From Oleiagrimonas citrea (GTDB lineage Bacteria; Pseudomonadota; Gammaproteobacteria; Xanthomonadales; Rhodanobacteraceae): a stretch of 64,000 nucleotides of DNA. Of the stretch, positions 1 through 10,337 are shown piece by piece. Location of the stretch: contig NZ_JAAZQD010000001.1 of the NCBI RefSeq assembly GCF_012395255.1, positions 744,001-808,000 of the forward strand. Direction: 5' to 3'. The stretch's first letter is position 1. Every line of letters starts with the position of its first letter. Below the pieces are notes generated by a model, which was not told where the DNA came from, did no database searches, and was given only the letters and a program-made list of their open reading frames with translations. The position numbers and the translations under genes were made by a program.

Positions 1-609
1 CAGCAGGAACCCGCCCAGCATGCCGCCCAGATGCGCGAAATGGGCGATGCCGGCCTGCGTGCCCAGCACGCCCTGGATCAGTTCGATGGCACCGTAACCG
101 GTGACGAACATCCAGGCCGGCAGTTCGATGGGCGGGAAGATCAGCAGCAGGCGTTCGTGCGGGAACATCATGCCGAACGCCAGCAGGATGCCGAAGATCG
201 CACCCGAGGCGCCGATGGTCGGGTAGAACCCGCCGGTGAAGAAATGCACCACGGCCAGTTGCGCCAGCGCCGCCACGATCATGCAGACGAAGTAGTAGAT
301 GACGAAGTTGCGTGTACCCAGCGTGCGCTCGATCGCACCGCCGAACAGGAACAGGCCGTACATGTTCAGCAGGATGTGCATCACGCCGCCATGCAGGAAG
401 CCGTACGTCACCAGTTGCCAGACCTGGAAACCGACATGCACCACATTGCCGGCCGGCGTCATGCCGGTCTGTTCGGGCCCCAGCGGCCACAACGCGAAAT
501 ATTGCGACAGCATCAGGCTACTGTTGTCTTTCGCCAGCAATTGCAGCAAAAAAACCGCCACATTGGCGATCAACAGGGCCCGAGTGGCCTTGGGCAGGTC
601 GAAGGACAT
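1..609 (-). CDS. Rhomboid family intramembrane serine protease (3' end beyond window)
   Basis: Read from the ATG at 609 on the minus strand, the frame stays open for 203 codons to the window edge, so the C-terminus is missing. It encodes a multi-pass membrane protein. The rhomboid hallmarks are visible: HGGVMHILLNMYGLF in the second membrane segment, the catalytic serine motif TIGASGAIFG, and the start of the catalytic-histidine helix, HFAHLGGMLGGF. Rhomboids cleave substrates inside the inner membrane; the substrate here is unknown. The gene is divergent from the oxygenase at 693, sharing an 83-bp promoter gap. Family assignment is firm and specific function is not. Confidence 0.9.
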   Translation of the reverse strand, partial: MSFDLPKATRALLIANVAVFLLQLLAKDNSSLMLSQYFALWPLGPEQTGMTPAGNVVHVGFQVWQLVTYGFLHGGVMHILLNMYGLFLFGGAIERTLGTRNFVIYYFVCMIVAALAQLAVVHFFTGGFYPTIGASGAIFGILLAFGMMFPHERLLLIFPPIELPAWMFVTGYGAIELIQGVLGTQAGIAHFAHLGGMLGGFLL

Positions 610-692
610 GGAATCTCCAGTTGCAAACGGCCGCGAAGAGCGTATCTTGCGCGCCCACGCCGCGCCATCGCGAGGCAGGATATCTTTCATAG

Positions 693-1310
693 ATGGGCAC
701 GACACCCTCGAAGTTCCAGCCCCTGGCCGACGCCATTGAGCGCGACGGCTGGTGCGTATGCGACCATCTGTTCGACCCGGCCCTGATCGATGCCCTGGCC
801 GACGAATGCCGCGAACTCGATGCGCAATCGCGCCTCAAACCCGCCGCCGTCGGTCGCGGTGATCGTCGCCGCCTCGCCACCGCCGTGCGCAGTGACCGCA
901 CCCGCTGGCTGGACGACACATTCAGCGAGCCGCAGAGCGCCTATCTGGCACGCATGCTGGAGCTGCGCGACGCACTCAATCGCCGCCTTCTTCTGGGTCT
1001 GCACGAACTGGAAGCGCACTATGCCGTCTACCCGGCGGGCGCCCGCTACGATCGACACCGCGACCGCTTCCGCGATGACGACGCACGCGTGCTTTCCGCC
1101 GTGCTCTATCTCAACCGGGAGTGGACACCGGCCGATGCCGGCGCGCTGCGGCTGTACCTGACCGAGAACGAGCATCGCGACATCCTGCCCGCCTTCGGCC
1201 GCCTAGTGCTGTTCCTGTCGGCCGAGTTCGACCATGAGGTGCTCGCGCCAACGCGTCCGCGCATGAGCATCGCCAACTGGTTCCGGCAACGGGATGTCGG
1301 CGTGGCCTGA
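693..1310 (+). CDS. 2OG-Fe(II) oxygenase (prolyl-4-hydroxylase/SM-20-like)
   Basis: A 205-residue soluble protein with the double-stranded beta-helix signature of 2-oxoglutarate/Fe(II) dioxygenases. The HxD iron ligands are H122 and D124 (YDRHRDRF), the distal histidine is H181 (EFDHEVL), and R190 (RPRMSIANWF) is placed to bind 2-oxoglutarate. Length and motif order fit the SM-20/prolyl hydroxylase-like group. Some members hydroxylate proline in translation factors, but the substrate cannot be read here. It starts close behind the divergent rhomboid gene and converges on the membrane protein gene ending at 1351. Confidence 0.85.
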   Translation: MGTTPSKFQPLADAIERDGWCVCDHLFDPALIDALADECRELDAQSRLKPAAVGRGDRRRLATAVRSDRTRWLDDTFSEPQSAYLARMLELRDALNRRLLLGLHELEAHYAVYPAGARYDRHRDRFRDDDARVLSAVLYLNREWTPADAGALRLYLTENEHRDILPAFGRLVLFLSAEFDHEVLAPTRPRMSIANWFRQRDVGVA

Positions 1311-1350
1311 ACCACCCGCATGACCCAGTCGTTCTGCGCGGGACGCTACG

Positions 1351-2109
1351 TCAATGTGCCTTGCTGGCGGCTCGCTGGGGCAGCAGCGCCACCAGCATAA
1401 CAATAGCGGCCAGCAGCAATCCGGTCGCGGTGTATCGGCTGAAGTCAAGACCGCCGTGCACCAGCGGCTTGTCGAGAAAATCGCCGACCACCGCTCCCAG
1501 CGGCCTCGTCAGCACGAAGGCGAACCAGAACAGCGCGGTGCGGTTGGCCCGCGTAAAAAAGTAGGCCAGCGCAAGGACGGCCAACAGAGCGGTGAAAATC
1601 AGGATGCCACCGGCATAGCCGATCCGGGCGCTGTCCGCCGTCCAGTCCCCCAGCGCCGTGCCCAGCGTCTGCGAGAACATGATCGTCAGCCAGTAGAACG
1701 TCTCGGCTCGCGGTGTGCGCACGGTGGCGACATTGATCGAACCCAGCGCGCGATGCCACACGACAAGAGAGGCGACCAGCAGGCTCGACAGCAGCAGCGT
1801 CCCACCGAGGTAGCCGATCCCCAGCGAACGATCGGAGAAATCGGCCAGTGTGGTGCCGACGGTGGTCGAGGCGATGATCGCGAACCAGTACAGCGCCGGC
1901 TGGAAACCCTTCGCCCGGATCTGCGCCACCACCGCCACCACGAAGACGCCCGCGAAGATCAGGGTACCGAGCAGGTAGCCCAACCCCATCGACATCGTCA
2001 CCGCATCGCCTCCTGTCTCACCCAGGGTGGTGGCGAGGATCTTGATGATCCAGAAGCCGAGAGTGACCTCGGGCACCTTGCTCAGGGTTTGCTGCAGCGA
2101 GCGGGACAT
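1351..2109 (-). CDS. Four-repeat integral membrane protein (COG4705-like)
   Basis: A 252-residue, very hydrophobic protein of about eight membrane spans. It is built from four copies of a roughly 60-residue unit. Each copy carries a T-x-G..D element (ATTLGETGGD, STTVGTTLADF, SQTLGTALGDW, TRPLGAVVGDF), and the first three follow it with a GY-L/A-G-T/I turn. The start at 2109 is chosen because GGAG lies 6 nt upstream; upstream ATGs at 2115 and 2190 are less well placed. It resembles uncharacterised membrane proteins of the COG4705 type. The conserved acidic residues in membrane-adjacent repeats would suit a cation transporter, but that is inference. Confidence 0.7.
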   Translation of the reverse strand: MSRSLQQTLSKVPEVTLGFWIIKILATTLGETGGDAVTMSMGLGYLLGTLIFAGVFVVAVVAQIRAKGFQPALYWFAIIASTTVGTTLADFSDRSLGIGYLGGTLLLSSLLVASLVVWHRALGSINVATVRTPRAETFYWLTIMFSQTLGTALGDWTADSARIGYAGGILIFTALLAVLALAYFFTRANRTALFWFAFVLTRPLGAVVGDFLDKPLVHGGLDFSRYTATGLLLAAIVMLVALLPQRAASKAH

Positions 2110-2373
2110 GTACATCTCCGGGACAACCATGGGTACCAAATGCCACGCATGGAATCGCGGATACCTCGTGATCGATGCGTGACGGTGCATTCAACCTAGC
2201 CACCGAAACTTACGACCCGCTCAGCACCCGCTGAACAGACACACAACGTTCAGCGAGTCCTCAACTTACCGCGAGACATATCGTGATGGCCGAACGGACA
2301 CCGGATGCCTCGGCCTGCGGTGTTCGGAAGGCGCGCAAGGAGCCGGATTGCGGTCGCAGCCTCGCTCGACCGA

Positions 2374-3069
2374 TCAGACCGAATCGCGTGCGCCGAAAAT
2401 CGCCGTGCCGATGCGCACCTCCGTGCTGCCCTCGGCAATGGCCAGACCGAAATCGCCGCTCATGCCCATCGACAGGCGCGGCAAATCGTGGCCGGCAGTC
2501 CGGGCGCGATCACGCAATTCATGCAGCATGCGGAAACAGGCACGCACCGCCGCGTCGTCCTCGGACTGGACGGCCATGGTCATCAGACCACGCACGCGAA
2601 GGCGCGGATAGTCGCGCAGCGTGTCGAGAAAATCGATCAGCTGCGCAGGCGGCAGACCGTACTTGCTGGGTTCGGGCGAAGTCTTGACCTGCACCAGCGC
2701 ATCCAGCTCGCGCCCTTCCAGCTCCAGACGACGCTGCAGGGCCTCGGCCAGATCCAGGCGATCCAGCGACTGGATCTCGGCCGCCAGTTGCGCCACGTAC
2801 TTGGCCTTGTTGGTCTGCAGATGACCGATGACCACCCATTCGACACCACGATCCGGCAACGCCGCGGCCTTGTCGCGGATTTCCTGCACGCGATTCTCGC
2901 CGAAACGATGCAGACCCAGCGCCAGCGCCTGCTCGATGACCTCGGGCGGATGCGTCTTGCTGACCGGAAGAATCGTCACCTCGGACGGATCGCGGCCCGC
3001 CGTACGGCAGGCCGCATCCACACGTTCACGCACATGTTTCCAGCGTTGCGCGAGCGTATCCTGCGCCAT
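2374..3069 (-). CDS. yggS: YggS-type pyridoxal phosphate homeostasis protein
   Basis: A 231-residue protein matching the YggS/PROSC (PLPBP) family along its whole length: PLP lysine K38 in LPVSKTHP, then RFGENRVQE, IGHLQTNKAK, the KYGL segment, and the C-terminal phosphate-binding MGMSGDFGLAI and VRIGTAIFG. These cytosolic fold-type III proteins bind PLP and buffer its level without known catalysis. The gene follows the M20 peptidase gene by 7 nt on the same strand, so the two are probably cotranscribed. The usual neighbours of this family (proC, yggT, pilT) are absent here. Confidence 0.95.
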   Translation of the reverse strand: MAQDTLAQRWKHVRERVDAACRTAGRDPSEVTILPVSKTHPPEVIEQALALGLHRFGENRVQEIRDKAAALPDRGVEWVVIGHLQTNKAKYVAQLAAEIQSLDRLDLAEALQRRLELEGRELDALVQVKTSPEPSKYGLPPAQLIDFLDTLRDYPRLRVRGLMTMAVQSEDDAAVRACFRMLHELRDRARTAGHDLPRLSMGMSGDFGLAIAEGSTEVRIGTAIFGARDSV

Positions 3070-3076
3070 GAGTCGC

Positions 3077-4495
<1,419 letters not shown>

Positions 4496-4713
4496 CATCT
4501 GCTCCACAGTTCGACAAACCCCGATTGTATCAGCCCCCGGGCAACGCACAGGCGGGGACTACCCCTCACGTAAAGCAAGCCCGACAAGCGTGATCGCCCG
4601 CGTCCGACCGTACCGTCCGGTCGCAACCGGCAGCTGTGCCGCGAACGTGGCGGCATCATGGCTCCACGACACGAGGACGTGTCCGATCACCCATTCACAC
4701 ACGGAGGTTTCCC

Positions 4714-4986
4714 ATGCTGCGCAAATTCGCCACGCTCGCCCTGGCCCTGAGTTTCACCCTGCCCGCCCTCGCTGCCACGCCGGTCAACGTCAACACCGCC
4801 GATGCCGCCACCATCGCCAGCTCGCTGGACGGCGTGGGCCCGGCCAAGGCGAAGGCCATCGTGGCTTACCGCAAAGCACACGGCCACTTCAAGAGCGTTG
4901 ACGACCTGACCAAGGTCAAGGGCATCGGCCAGGCGACCCTGGCGCATAACCGCAAGGACATCCGCCTGGGCGGCGGCAAGAAATAA
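4714..4986 (+). CDS. ComEA-like small helix-hairpin-helix protein, exported
   Basis: A 90-residue protein with a cleavable signal peptide (residues 1-20, ending ALA) followed by tandem helix-hairpin-helix motifs: LDGVGPAKAKAIVAYR and LTKVKGIGQATLAHNRKDI. The mature part begins with VNVNTADAATIA, typical of the ComEA/YbaV group that binds double-stranded DNA without sequence preference. A strong GGAGG at 4703-4707 fixes the start. In competent species such proteins sit in the periplasm and pull in transforming DNA. No other competence gene is in this window, so a natural-transformation role is inference. Confidence 0.9.
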   Translation: MLRKFATLALALSFTLPALAATPVNVNTADAATIASSLDGVGPAKAKAIVAYRKAHGHFKSVDDLTKVKGIGQATLAHNRKDIRLGGGKK

Positions 4987-4994
4987 GCGCGTCC

Positions 4995-5105
4995 GGCGGC
5001 GCCCCACCCCTCGCGCCGCCACACATCGGCCAAGGAAGGCCGACGATATCGGACCTGCCCGCCCGCAGGTCCAGCCGGGGATGCCCAGGACGGCGCATCC
5101 CCGGC
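4995..5105. other. Three consecutive hairpins between comEA-like and SET genes
   Basis: The 178-bp gap after the ComEA-like gene holds three separate inverted repeats. The first has 8-bp GC arms at 4995-5002 and 5013-5020. The second has perfect 8-bp arms (GGACCTGC/GCAGGTCC) at 5051-5058 and 5065-5072. The third has perfect 11-bp arms (GCCGGGGATGC/GCATCCCCGGC) at 5074-5084 and 5095-5105. None is followed by a T-run, so a classic intrinsic terminator is not shown. They could mark a structured 3' UTR, a small RNA or a REP-like repeat. Confidence 0.6.
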
Positions 5106-5164
5106 ATTGCGCACCGATCCGGGCAGGCCTAGACTCGCACGTCCGCCACCGGCCCGGATCGCGC

Positions 5165-5626
5165 ATGATCGTGCCTCGTTATCGCATCGCCGCCTCGCGC
5201 ATTCCGCACGCCGGCAAGGGCCTGTTCCTCGAAGAGTCCGTGGCAGCGGGAAGCGTGCTGACTGCACCCGACGCCATCGACCGCACCTGGGAACTCAGCG
5301 AAATCGAGGCCTCCGAAGCGCTGCAGGCGTTGTCGCATGCCCGCGCACGCTGGTTCGAGGACCGCTACACACTGTCGCCGGACTGGCCCGACGAGTGCTA
5401 CGTCAACCACAGTTTCCAGCCCTCCGGCCTGTGGCATCTGGGCTTCATCTTCGCCACCACGAACCTGCCCGCAGACACCGAAATCACCGTCGATTACCGC
5501 CACCTGCTGGCGCCCGGCGAGGAAGAAGGGTTCAATGACGCCCTCACTGGTGAGAAAATCATTGGATACACATGGCCGCAGAGCCTGGCCATCTCGACCC
5601 AGGCGCTGGCCGCGCTGATCCGTTAG
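5165..5626 (+). CDS. SET domain protein (putative lysine methyltransferase)
   Basis: A 153-residue protein consisting almost only of a SET domain. It has the N-terminal S-adenosylmethionine element HAGKGLF, the YVNHSFQPSG motif (the NH-S core of the SET pseudoknot), and EITVDYRHL with the catalytic tyrosine region near the C-terminus. Bacterial SET proteins of this size methylate protein lysines, or have unknown targets. The post-SET cysteine cluster is absent, as in many bacterial members. It lies 3 bp upstream of the GNAT gene at 5630, so the two are probably one transcript. Confidence 0.8.
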   Translation: MIVPRYRIAASRIPHAGKGLFLEESVAAGSVLTAPDAIDRTWELSEIEASEALQALSHARARWFEDRYTLSPDWPDECYVNHSFQPSGLWHLGFIFATTNLPADTEITVDYRHLLAPGEEEGFNDALTGEKIIGYTWPQSLAISTQALAALIR

Positions 5627-5629
5627 CTC

Positions 5630-6169
5630 ATGACCGACATCCCCATTCTGGAAACCCCGCGCCTGCGACTGACCGCGTTGGCCGAACGGCATTTTGACGA
5701 CTACGCCGAAATGCTGGCCGACCCGGAGAGCACCCGCTACGTGGGCAGCGGCGTGCCGCTGGACCGCGTCAATGCGTGGCGCTCAATGGCGATGCTGCTG
5801 GGCCATTGGACCCTGCGCGGCTTCGGCATGTGGGCGGTGGAGCGACGCGAGGACGATCAGTTCGTCGGTCGCGTCGGACTGATGTTTCCGGAAGGCTGGC
5901 CCAACATCGAACTGGGCTGGATGCTGCGCCCCGAGCACCGCGGCCAGGGCTACGCCACCGAAGCCGGGCGCGCCGCGCTCGATTTCGCTTGGCGACAACT
6001 GCGCATTCCACGGGTCATCAGCCTGGTCCGCGACGGCAACGAGGCGTCGGACCGCGTAGCCAAGCGCCTGGGCGGCGAATACATCGAAGCCATCGATTTC
6101 CTGGGCAGCCCCACCCACGTGTTCGCCTACTATCCGCCGCAACGCAACGAGCCCGGCACGCCCAAGTAG
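5630..6169 (+). CDS. GNAT N-acetyltransferase, RimJ/RimL type
   Basis: A 179-residue acetyltransferase. It opens with ILETPRLRLTALAERHFDDY, the standard start of the RimJ/RimL group, and the acetyl-CoA pyrophosphate loop reads RPEHRGQGYATEAGRAAL. The C-terminal VRDGNEASDRVAKRLGG supplies motif B. Relatives acetylate ribosomal-protein N-termini or small molecules; the substrate here is unknown. It starts 3 bp after the SET gene and ends before a strong hairpin terminator at 6211-6240, so it is the last gene of that unit. Confidence 0.88.
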   Translation: MTDIPILETPRLRLTALAERHFDDYAEMLADPESTRYVGSGVPLDRVNAWRSMAMLLGHWTLRGFGMWAVERREDDQFVGRVGLMFPEGWPNIELGWMLRPEHRGQGYATEAGRAALDFAWRQLRIPRVISLVRDGNEASDRVAKRLGGEYIEAIDFLGSPTHVFAYYPPQRNEPGTPK

Positions 6170-6210
6170 ATCAGCCGTAGAGCCTCGGCACTCCCGCCCC
6201 ATGAAACGAG

Positions 6211-6240
6211 AACGGCCACCCGGATACCGGATGGCCGTTT
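6211..6240. terminator. Bidirectional hairpin terminator
   Basis: The arms AACGGCCA (6211-6218) and TGGCCGTT (6232-6239) enclose an inner CCGG/CCGG pairing with an ATA loop. Flanking A-rich and TTT tracts make it plausible in both directions. It separates the plus-strand GNAT gene from the convergent membrane protein gene ending at 6264. Confidence 0.75.
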
Positions 6241-6263
6241 CGTTCTGACCGCTTCGCCTGGCT

Positions 6264-7172
6264 TCAGGCCGGCGCCACGGTGTTGCTCCCCGGCTTCAGC
6301 GTCGCCTTGGCAACAGCGCCCATGGCCGCCACGCGCGCGGTGCGCATCCACGCCATGGAAACAATCAGCAGCAGCGTCACCAGCAGCGCGAGTGAAAAGC
6401 CGACCGGTCCCACTGCGACCTGATGCATGCGCCAGAGGCCCAGCAGGAAGGTGATCGCGAAGCCGGTCACGGTCACGGCAAGATACAGGCCCAGCGTGAC
6501 CAGCGGACGCTTGAACACCAGGGCGATACCGCTGAAGAAGGCGCGCGTGGCCGAACGCTGGGCTGGGTCAGCGACGATCCGGCCACGACCGGCCTCGACC
6601 ATGCTCTGCGCAATCACCAGCAAAACGATCAGCACCGTTCTGGCCACCATGGCGGCGAAGTCGGCCTGCGATTCCAGGATCGCCTGGTCCGCCTGATGCG
6701 AGGCCCACATGGCAGCCAGCCGACCCAGCATGAAGGCGATGCCGTACAGCGCCAGCGCCCAAAGCATGAAGCGGAACAACCGCCAGTACTCGCTGAGGCC
6801 GCCATGCATCAACTCGCCGAACCCCGGGCGATGCGGACCACGCACGGCCGTCACCGACATGCCGACCAGGAACGGGGCCAGCAGCAATGTCAGCAGCATA
6901 CCCAGGACGGCCGCCGCGCTCAGGGCAGGCAGGCCTTGACGCCCCACCTGCACCAGCACGTCGGTCATCGCCAGACCGTGAAAACTGCGCGCCCACTCGC
7001 CGGCGTGCACCGAGTGGTCGAGCAGCGTCGACAACAGGCCATGCAGCGGACGCGCCACGATCAAGGCGGGAATCAGTGTGAAAAGGAACCACAGCAGTAG
7101 CAGCTTCCACTGCAGTGCGGCAGCGAGGGCGCGCGGAAACGCGCCGAATCCGACTCGTCGTTTCATGGTCAT
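6264..7172 (-). CDS. Membrane protein of unknown function, coupled to M1 peptidase
   Basis: A 302-residue protein with about six predicted membrane segments, for example near residues 24-42, 80-105, 130-155, 175-195, 225-250 and 258-280, and no enzyme motif I recognise. Its ATG at 7172 overlaps the stop of the M1 peptidase gene in an ATGA, so the two are translationally coupled and likely act together at the envelope. A second in-frame ATG lies at 7166. I cannot assign a function. Confidence 0.7.
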   Translation of the reverse strand: MTMKRRVGFGAFPRALAAALQWKLLLLWFLFTLIPALIVARPLHGLLSTLLDHSVHAGEWARSFHGLAMTDVLVQVGRQGLPALSAAAVLGMLLTLLLAPFLVGMSVTAVRGPHRPGFGELMHGGLSEYWRLFRFMLWALALYGIAFMLGRLAAMWASHQADQAILESQADFAAMVARTVLIVLLVIAQSMVEAGRGRIVADPAQRSATRAFFSGIALVFKRPLVTLGLYLAVTVTGFAITFLLGLWRMHQVAVGPVGFSLALLVTLLLIVSMAWMRTARVAAMGAVAKATLKPGSNTVAPA

Positions 7173-9406
7173 AGCGTCCCCACGAAGGTGTAGAAGGTCT
7201 GCAGCAAGGCCTGCGCGTCCGCGGTCCAGCGGCTGGAGGCGCTGCCGTCCTTCTTCACGCGGTAGCTGTCGTTGAGTTTGTTGGCGTCCAGATACAGCTC
7301 GCGTTTGGGATCGAGCTCGGCCGAAACCGCCTTCACCGGCTTGAGGAACGTGAAACGCTTCCAGCGACTGCCGTCATCCCACTTCACGGTCTCGCTGCTG
7401 CCGTCGGCGAACTTCACCTCCAGCCTGCGCGGAACCGGCGCACCGGTACGGCGCACCGTGACCGTGGTCAGCCACGGATACGGGCCACCGTGCTTGGCGT
7501 CCTTGTGCGCCTTCTTCCACGCGGCGCGCGCATCGGCGATCTGCTTGTCGACTTGCTTCTCGGTGACGGTCACGCGCTTGCCGTCCTTGACCACTGTGCC
7601 GGCCTGCGGCAGTTGCTCCGCACTGTCGACATCGACCACGCTGGCGTCCACGCGTTGCGTGCCGTAGACCTGTGAATCGAAGATCTGGTGGATCAGCGCG
7701 GGACGCCCCGTGCCCTCGGCCAGCGCGTCACGCAGATCCGCAGCACTGGGATGCCGGAACTTCCAGCGCTCGTAGTAGAGCTTCATGGCCTTGCCCATCG
7801 CCTCGCGACCGACGAGGTTCTCGATGGTGCGCATGGCCGAGGCGGTGCGCGAGTACACCGAGCCGTAACTGGAATTGGACAGGCGATCCCAGGAATTGGC
7901 ATCCAGCGAATCGGCCGGGAAGTTGATACCCAGCACGCCACTGGCCCGCTCCATGGCGAAGGCGCCGAGCACCGGCTGGAACCCGAGCTTCTTCATCCAC
8001 GGCTTGGTCACGTCGATGCCCTGCTTGCGATCGGCAAGCATGCGGTCGTCCCAGTACTCGTTCATGCCTTCATCAAGCATCGGTTCCTCGAACTCATTCG
8101 AGCCGAGAATGCCCATGAAGTAGCCGTGCCCGAATTCGTGGATGGTCACGAAGTCGATCCAGTACTGGCTGAAGGTGCCCTTGGTGTACTCCTTCGAATG
8201 CTCCGCCGTGAAGAAGGTCGGGTACTCCATGCCACCCGCCTCCGTGGCGTTGTACGGCGGGATCACCGCGGTCACCGTCTTGTACGGATACGGGCCGAGC
8301 GTGTCGGAGAAGTACGTCAGCGCGTCCGTGGTCGCCTTCATGGTCGGCTCGGCCACCACCTTGTACTCGGGCGGATAGATCACCCGCACCTTCACCTTCG
8401 GGCTGCCCGGACCGGTCCAGGTGGTGTCCATGGTCTTGTAGCCGGGGGCGGCCACCCAGGCGAAATCCTCGACGTCGGTCTGCTTGAAGTGGTACGTGAC
8501 CTTGCCGTCCGCATCGACCGGCGCGCTGGCCTCGTGACCGACCGCGCCGACGGTGTAGCCCTTGGGCACGGTCAGCTTCACGTCGTAGTTGCCGTAATCG
8601 GCGTAGAACTCGCTGTGGTAATGGAACTCATGGGCGTTCCAGCGCACCCGCGTGGCGCCGCGCTCACCGGGCAACTCCAGCACCGCGATCTTCGGGAACC
8701 ACTGCGCGACCAGGTGGAACTTGCCCCACCAGCCGGTGCGTTCGACCACGCGCGGAAGCTGGTCATGGAAGTCCATGTTCAGCGTCAGCGTGCCGTGCGC
8801 CGGCACCGCTTGCGGCAGATCCATCTCGACCACGGTGTGGTCGGTCTTCGGACCGTTGTCGGGCTGCACGTACCGCCAGGTCACTTCCTGGCCGTTCTGC
8901 TGCACCTTTTTCAGATCGATGTAGCCCCATTCGCCCTTCTTCAGCTTGGCCGCACCGCGAGAATGGCCGCTGCCGGCATACATGCGGCGCTCGGTGAAGA
9001 AGGTGCTGCCCGGCCCCTCGAACGCGTTGAGGTACATGTGCAGGTAGATCTTGTCCACCGGACGGTCGCTGCGGTTGCGCCAGGTCATCACCTGGTGCGC
9101 GTCGACCGTGTGCTTGTCCGGATCCAGCGTGGCCTGGATGGCATAGGTCGTCACACGATCGGACAGCGTGGCGTCGGACGGGGTGCGCGGTCCGCCCCAG
9201 GCGTCCGGCGCGCTGGCCGTGCGGATGTTGGCCGCGTGCGGCGACACGAATGGAATCGGCGCCAACGCGGCGGTACTGGCCGTCGCTGGGGCCGAAGCAG
9301 CCGCCGTCGGCGCGGCGGGAGGCGGTGCGGCCAGCGCCGCGGTGGACAGACCGATGCAACAAACGGCCATCCACGCCCGTGAACGAGTGCGAATCATGCG
9401 AGACAT
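7169..9406 (-). CDS. M1 family metallopeptidase, exported
   Basis: A 745-residue zinc peptidase with a signal peptide (about residues 1-27, ending LAA) and an Ala/Pro-rich linker to about residue 50. The gluzincin site is complete: H423-E-F-G-H427 with the third ligand E446 exactly 18 residues later (LDEGMNEYW). The exopeptidase loop, GAMEN in classical aminopeptidase N, reads GGMEY here, so the specificity may differ. The N-terminal M1 beta-saddle and a C-terminal Ig-like part are present. It probably works in the periplasm on peptides. It is divergent from the two-component operon at 9633. Confidence 0.9.
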   Translation of the reverse strand: MSRMIRTRSRAWMAVCCIGLSTAALAAPPPAAPTAAASAPATASTAALAPIPFVSPHAANIRTASAPDAWGGPRTPSDATLSDRVTTYAIQATLDPDKHTVDAHQVMTWRNRSDRPVDKIYLHMYLNAFEGPGSTFFTERRMYAGSGHSRGAAKLKKGEWGYIDLKKVQQNGQEVTWRYVQPDNGPKTDHTVVEMDLPQAVPAHGTLTLNMDFHDQLPRVVERTGWWGKFHLVAQWFPKIAVLELPGERGATRVRWNAHEFHYHSEFYADYGNYDVKLTVPKGYTVGAVGHEASAPVDADGKVTYHFKQTDVEDFAWVAAPGYKTMDTTWTGPGSPKVKVRVIYPPEYKVVAEPTMKATTDALTYFSDTLGPYPYKTVTAVIPPYNATEAGGMEYPTFFTAEHSKEYTKGTFSQYWIDFVTIHEFGHGYFMGILGSNEFEEPMLDEGMNEYWDDRMLADRKQGIDVTKPWMKKLGFQPVLGAFAMERASGVLGINFPADSLDANSWDRLSNSSYGSVYSRTASAMRTIENLVGREAMGKAMKLYYERWKFRHPSAADLRDALAEGTGRPALIHQIFDSQVYGTQRVDASVVDVDSAEQLPQAGTVVKDGKRVTVTEKQVDKQIADARAAWKKAHKDAKHGGPYPWLTTVTVRRTGAPVPRRLEVKFADGSSETVKWDDGSRWKRFTFLKPVKAVSAELDPKRELYLDANKLNDSYRVKKDGSASSRWTADAQALLQTFYTFVGTL

Positions 9407-9632
9407 TGGCTCCCCCGATGCTCAGGATGCGTTATCCAGCGCCGCTTTTGCGGCACAGCACTTTCATACTGCGCTGATGCCTGCAAACCGGCAACGGGCC
9501 AAAGGTCATGGACCTCGTGCGGACTGGAGAAGCTATGCTTCGAAAGCAGTTCCTAAGCTTTGCCGCGTAGCGTGCGTATCCGATGTGTCCCCCACGGATG
9601 CAGAAGGTCCGCGACGCCCCCACGTCGCATTC

Positions 9633-10337
9633 ATGGCGAGATCACAGCCATTGCGAGTCCTGGTTGCCGAAGACGACGATGCCATCGCCGCTGGCCTGAG
9701 TGCCGGCCTGCGGGAGAGCGGCCATCATGTCGACCACGTCGACTCCGGCCGCCAGGCTGATTGCGCACTGCTCGATCATGCCTACGACTTCCTGGTCCTG
9801 GATCTGGGACTGCCCGGCATGGACGGCGCCGAAGTGCTGCGTCGCCTGCGCCAGCGTGGCAGCGAACTCTCGGTGCTGGTGGTCACGGCGCGGGACGATG
9901 TCGACGAACGGGTCCGCGTACTCGATCTGGGCGCCGACGACTACCTGGTGAAGCCCTTCGCGCTGAACGAATTCGCGGCGCGGACTCGCGCCTTGCTGCG
10001 CCGACGCACGCATCACGGCACGCCCGAATTGAGCGTCGGTCGCCTGCGGCTGGATCTCCCCGGCCGCCGCGCGTGGGTCGACACCGACCCGCTGGAACTC
10101 ACCGCGCGCGAATTCGGCCTGATCGAAGCGCTGGCGCTGCGCCAGGATCGGCTCATCAGCCGCGCGCAGCTGATCGAATCGCTGTGCAGTTGGGACCAGG
10201 ACCTGACCGACAACGGCCTGGACATCGCCGTGCACCGGTTGCGCCGCAAATTGCGCGGCAGCGGCGCGCGCGTCCGCACGGTGCGCGGGCTCGGTTACCT
10301 GCTCGAGGAAGGCGACGACCCGAAGGGCAACGCGTGA
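9633..10337 (+). CDS. OmpR-family response regulator
   Basis: A 234-residue regulator with a receiver domain (acidic pocket AEDDD at residues 13-16, phosphoacceptor D57 in LVLDLGLPG, and a conserved Lys in YLVKPF) and a C-terminal winged-helix DNA-binding domain ending TVRGLGYLL. It resembles the PmrA/QseB group. It is the first gene of a six-gene operon. Its stop overlaps the GTG of the kinase gene, and the remaining genes encode an exporter, so it most likely controls that export operon and itself. Confidence 0.93.
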   Translation: MARSQPLRVLVAEDDDAIAAGLSAGLRESGHHVDHVDSGRQADCALLDHAYDFLVLDLGLPGMDGAEVLRRLRQRGSELSVLVVTARDDVDERVRVLDLGADDYLVKPFALNEFAARTRALLRRRTHHGTPELSVGRLRLDLPGRRAWVDTDPLELTAREFGLIEALALRQDRLISRAQLIESLCSWDQDLTDNGLDIAVHRLRRKLRGSGARVRTVRGLGYLLEEGDDPKGNA

